The notes under the pieces were generated by a model, which ran no database searches, was not told the origin of the DNA, and worked only from the letters and a program-made list of their open reading frames with translations. DNA of 25,000 bases from Armadillidium nasatum (Eukaryota; Arthropoda; Malacostraca; Isopoda; Armadillidiidae). The translations under genes were made by a program, and so were the position numbers. The stretch is from positions 17,501 through 42,500 of the forward strand of contig SEYY01018601.1 in assembly GCA_009176605.1 (NCBI GenBank), given 5' to 3'. The stretch's first letter is position 1; each line of letters opens with the position of its first letter. Positions 21,546-25,000 of this stretch are shown here, piece after piece.

Positions 21546-23241
21546 ATGGCCTCTACATTTCACAGAAGACCGTGCTCAAATGATCCAAATATATTTTGTT
21601 ATATCTGTGCAAACTTTACTTTGAAGACTCAAAGGCGCAACATTACTTACTTTGTTAAGAGCGTGTATTTTGCGTACTTCAAAGTACCACTTGGGGACCA
21701 AGACAAGCATTGGGCTCTTCACAAAGTGTGCAAAACCTGTGCTGAAACCTTGAGATCATGGTCTCAAGGAAAGAATGCTAAACTTAAGTTTGGAGTGCCT
21801 ATGGTTTAGAGGGAACCAAGTAATCATGTAGATGACTGCTATTTCTGCCTTGTCAATGTAAAAGGTTTCAATAAGAAAAACAAGCAATATTTAAAATACC
21901 CAAGTATCCCTTCAGCTATTCGTCAGGTTGCCCATAGTGAAGGAATACCTGTACCAATCTTTACTAAGCTTCCAAAAATTGATAACACAGATCTCTGCTC
22001 CCCTTCTTCTAGTGAGGAAGAAGACACTACAGATATTTTTCAGTCATGTGATGAAGATTGTAACAAACCAATTCTGTTTACTCAGTCGGCTTTGAATGAT
22101 TTGGTTAGAGATCTTTATCTACCAAAAGAGTCTGCTGAACTGTTGGCTTCAAGACTACAAGAGAATCGAATGTTGAAACCCTGCACAAGCGTCTCATTTT
22201 ATCGTAACAGGGAAGCAGAACTGCGTAAGTACTTCCATTCAGATGGCCAGCTTGTCTATTGTACTGATGTAGAAGGGCTACTTCTCTTTATGGGACTTCC
22301 AGCATATGATTCACGGGATTGGAGGCTTTTTATTGATAGTTCCAAAAGAAGTTTAAAATGTGTTCTGTTACACAATGGAAATAAGTATGCCTCTGTACCA
22401 ATAGGCCATTCTGTAAAACTTAAAGAAGAATAAAACAATATCAAGACTGTTCTCTAGAGGTTGCAATATCATGTTCATGGGTGGTTAATTTGTGTTGATT
22501 TGAAAATGATTAACTTTCTTTTGTGTCAGCAAGGAGGTTACACAAAATACCCCTGTTTTCTGTGTTACTGGGACAGTAAAGCTGCAGCAGAGCATTGGGT
22601 GAAAAAAGAATGGCCTCAGCGACAGAGTTTGGCATCTGGCGATAAGAATGTCATCAATGATCCTCTAGTCGATAGGAAGAACATTGTCTTTCCTCCCTTG
22701 CACTTAAAACTTGGATTGATGAAGCAGTTCGTCAGAGCTCTTGATCACAGTGGGGAATGCTTCAGCTATATATGTTCAACTTTTCCTGGTCTTAGTGAAG
22801 AGAAGAAAAAGGATGGAATATTTGATAGACTTCAAATAAAAAGACTTATGAGAGATGCAAATTTTATCACATCAATGAATGAGACAGAAAAAAAGAGCTT
22901 GGAATGCATTTTGTAATGTGGTGCAAAGTTTTCTAGGGAATAAGAAAGCAGACAACTATGAAGAGATTGTGGAAGAGCTACTAATGAGCCTGCGAGATCT
23001 TGGATGTAGAATGAGTATCAAGATTCATTATTTACACAGCCATTTGGACAATTTTCCGGAGAACCTTGGGGATGTGAGCGATGAACAAGGGGAGCGTTTT
23101 CATCAGGACATTAAAACAATGGAAGAACGTTATCAAGGCCGCTGGGACTCACATATGATGACGGATTATTGCTGGAGCTTGATGAGAAACAACCCAGAAG
23201 CTGTACATCAGAGATCAGCCAAGAAAAGAAAGTTCAGATAA
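21546..23241 (+). pseudogene. Transposase-like protein, widespread unnamed family, broken
   Basis: I recognise the family as a common one in arthropod, cnidarian and mollusc genomes, usually left uncharacterised. The start chosen is ATG 21546 (context AGCAATGG). An in-frame ATG at 21495 precedes it, and a polypyrimidine-CAG acceptor-like site at 21513-21528 hints at an intron. N-terminal cysteine pairs (FCYIC, KVCKTC, DCYFC) suggest zinc binding. Candidate RNase-H acidic residues are in LFIDSSKRSL (about 22328-22357), ICVDLKMI (22489-22512) and SDEQGERFHQD (about 23079-23111); this triad is my inference. An acidic, Ser-rich stretch (SSSEEEDTTD) divides N-terminal and catalytic parts. Breaks are TAG 21807-21809, TAA 22431-22433, TAG 22455-22457, and a one-base shift in the A run near 22885-22893. 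The final stop lies at 23239-23241 after a basic RSAKKRKFR tail, possibly a nuclear signal. Confidence 0.85.
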
Positions 23242-23467
23242 CTTCCATTTGCCATTGATCTGTGCACTTTATATATGTATTTTCTATTTTCTATTTTAAT
23301 TCTGTCAATATATCTGATTTGCTGTACATGAACTTTGTAATCTTTGTTTTTACTTGATTAAGAATATAAAAAATGTAGTACTAAATATCGCGTGTTTTTA
23401 TCGTGAAACCTTCGATATATATAGGCTGATGAGTAATTTTCATCAAAAACTGAAAAATGGCACATCT
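23242..23467. other. Transposon 3' untranslated region
   Basis: AT-rich sequence between the stop codon and the right terminal repeat. It includes TTTTCTATTTTCTATTTT (23280-23297). A poly(A) signal-like AATATAAAAA is at 23361. No AATAAA is seen. Confidence 0.5.
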
Positions 23468-23576
23468 TGAAATCCTGATGTGATAGACAAAAACTGAGTT
23501 AATATTCGTAATCAGAAGCCAAAATTTAGTTAGAATCTTTTTAAAACCATTTGCCAGAAAAAACGTGTTGACCAGT
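23468..23576 (-). repeat. Terminal inverted repeat, right
   Basis: It is the inverted partner of 21098-21220. Reading inward from 23576 it gives ACTGGTCAACACG, TTTTTTCTGGCAAATGG and, at the inner end, CTATCACATCAGGATTTCA. Confidence 0.8.
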
Positions 23577-23826
23577 GAATTATTAAAATCATGCGTTTAT
23601 TTGATTCCTGCATTTTTTCCAAATCTTTAAAAGAAAAAAAAAGAAAAAACATAAAATATTTTGTTTTATTAAGGATTTAGTGAAAAAAGTGAAAATGGTT
23701 ATAGAGAGGAGTTTGATCCCCTCTAAAAAACAAAACAAAACAGAAACAAAGACAACGATTCATCTGATAGTGATCAAATATATACATTAATGTTTACCCT
23801 TTAAAATCGTTTTCTTCTCATTTCCA
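23577..23826. other. Unassigned spacer
   Basis: AT-rich DNA with A runs at 23631-23648 and 23727-23745. GAGAGGAGTTTGATCCCCTC (23704-23723) forms a GAGAGG...CCCCTC-like hairpin and echoes the 'tctgatccctct' of the flanking direct repeat. Confidence 0.4.
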
Positions 23827-23973
23827 TAAAAAATACATCTATCTGATCCCCCCAAAAATTTCGGATCATATAAAGATATTCATTTGAAGTTAAGAAATTT
23901 TATAAAATGAAAATTTAGAGGTTTCCGATGATTATGGGCAGGATTTAAACCATCTAAGCCATCACCTATTATT
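23827..23973 (+). repeat. Direct repeat flanking transposon, right copy
   Basis: It is collinear with 20955-21097. The 47 bases of its 3' half, from GATGATTATGGGCAGG to CCATCACCTATTATT, appear identical by eye. Here the block continues into AGATACTGTAAACACGTGG, whereas the left copy continues into the transposon. Confidence 0.85.
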
Positions 23974-24285
23974 AGATACTGTAAACACGTGGTTATGTTT
24001 TACGTCCATGAGATGAGTCATATGCATGAAATATCAGGTATTAATAGGCAGCGATACAAATATCAGCCACGTGATTATGATTTCATAGACACAATGTTAC
24101 ATTTAGGCATTTGGTTGTGATGAGTTAAAGTAAACAATAGTATATAAATTTAGTAAGTCATAAACAGGAAATATTAAAAAATTTGATATTGGATGGGAGA
24201 AACCACGTGGTCAAGAGAAAATCTACGGAGATATAAATAAAATCATAAATTGCAGAAATCTGTTTTAACTTTTTAAGTAAATTTC
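23974..24285 (+). repeat. Dispersed repeat copy related to fold-back loop
   Basis: It matches 9295-9600 in order: ATACTGTAAACACGTGGTTA, GAGATGAGTCAT, AAATATCAGGT, ATCAGCCACGTGATTATG, GTATATAAATTTAGTAAGTC, AAACCACGTGGTCAAGAG and AAATCTACGGAGAT. Three CACGTG or near sites are kept (23984, 24065, 24204). The copy supports an interspersed family and not a unique host locus. Confidence 0.82.
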
Positions 24286-25000
24286 ACATATTGAAGTGCG
24301 AAATTTCATTCACTGAAGAAAATTTTAAATAAAATTGCTTGTCACAAAATTAAAAATTTTTGAAGAAATAAAATTTCTTCAGAAGACTACATTTTGATTA
24401 TTTTTGCATAAATTCAACATGCATTATAACACTTATTATCCCTTGGAAGATTCATCTCACGTTAACACCAACTGACAGACATTGTTATGCTACGAATTTC
24501 CAGTTATTCCTTCAAATTCAACCACCCAGTCGGCATTCTATATCAGACACTCTTGGAAAGCCAAAATAACGTCTGTTAAAACAGGAGGAAGGAAAACTTT
24601 TCTTGGAAGTTTGATTTTTAAAATGTCTTTTGAAATTTAAAACAAATGCTGTTTGGTAGCCAGGAGACAAATAAAAAAAGAGATAGATCGAAGTAAAACT
24701 AGAAGGATACATTATAAGCAGAGAACCTAAAAAAGTGAAAGAAGGAGCAACAGTAAATATTGATAAAAACAAAACAAAAAAAAAGCGAAGTGTTTGTTTC
24801 CTTGGAGAATACATTTTCCCGATTCCAGGAGGCATATATGGTTAGAATGCAATAATTATCCGGGCAATGGAAGATTCAACATTGGCCATGCGTGTGTAAA
24901 AGTGGGCAGAAACATTTCAGTGTTCTCCAGTGGAAAATAATTAATTTCTTTTGTTCTCTATTTACGGAGAGTGTTTTCTCGGTCTGACACTATGGGTGCT
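24286..25000. other. AT-rich sequence without recognised feature
   Basis: No gene or known repeat is visible. The plus strand has GAAGAAATAAAATTTCTTCAG (24362-24382), a hairpin with GAAGAAAT pairing to ATTTCTTC. A 105-codon minus-strand frame (24518-24835) has no recognisable domain and is not called. GC content rises slightly after 24450. Confidence 0.5.

Larger units (their letters stand above)
21098..23576 (+). mobile_element. DNA transposon with terminal inverted repeats, superfamily not assigned
   Basis: The element is about 2.48 kb. Both ends start ACTGGTCAACA reading inward. The left terminal repeat is about 21098-21220 and the right about 23468-23576. They share ordered blocks: ACTGGTCAACA, TTTTTTCTGGCA, a TTTTA..A region, CTAA(A)TTT, and CTATCACATCA near the inner ends. 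Between them is one broken gene with zinc-binding cysteine pairs and RNase-H-like acidic residues. The eight bases outside each end, CTATTATT and GAATTATT, agree at six positions and may be a decayed target-site duplication. Confidence 0.82.

Noticed and set aside
24518..24835. 105-codon minus-strand frame as a gene
   Set aside because: It has no known domain, an unusual Phe/Ser-rich composition and no splice or start context that I could support.

Overview
This is nuclear DNA of an invertebrate animal, and I find no intact host gene in it. It is AT-rich and almost entirely made of transposable elements, satellites and eight long (TA)n microsatellites. The non-LTR retrotransposon proteins most resemble, from memory, those common in decapod crustaceans. 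Cephalopods or another SSR- and SINE-rich invertebrate are alternatives. No database search was possible.

Layout. 1-1094: two (TA)n arrays in featureless AT-rich DNA. 1095-3785: a 5'-truncated LINE (endonuclease plus reverse transcriptase) with one in-frame stop and four frameshifts. 4272-5041: a palindromic cluster of tRNA-Arg-like SINE units bounded by (TA)n on both sides. 5042-11407: a fold-back structure of about 6.4 kb. Its left arm (5042-7055) and right arm (9881-11407) are imperfect inverted copies of each other, and its loop (7056-9880) holds a degenerate tandem array of about 120 bp units. The arms carry conserved palindromes (TGCGCATGCGCA, TGACGTCA, ACCACGTGGT) and CCAAT boxes. A second tRNA-derived SINE sits in the left arm only. 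11660-15586: (TA)n arrays, a dead mariner transposase fragment on the minus strand between copies of a dispersed AT-rich repeat, and decayed relatives of the fold-back family. 15587-17075: a second truncated LINE of a related subfamily. 17311-17725: three short minisatellites. 17818-17912: a minus-strand tRNA-like SINE head. 18026-20790: three satellites in a row (A-rich; a G-poor C/A-rich array of about 62 bp units; a dimeric array of about 330 bp). 21098-23576: a DNA transposon with terminal inverted repeats of about 110-120 bp and a broken transposase-like gene of a family I recognise as widespread but cannot name. 23577-25000: flanking repeats and featureless DNA.

How the parts relate. 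The SINE at 6058-6224 shares its 3' hairpin tail with the LINE at 1095-3785, as expected if it borrowed that LINE's machinery. Several (TA)n arrays begin exactly at retroelement ends, so they may have grown from element tails. Every protein-coding copy is disrupted, so nothing here looks able to move by itself. The least explained object is the fold-back element, with its three copies of a promoter-like motif module.
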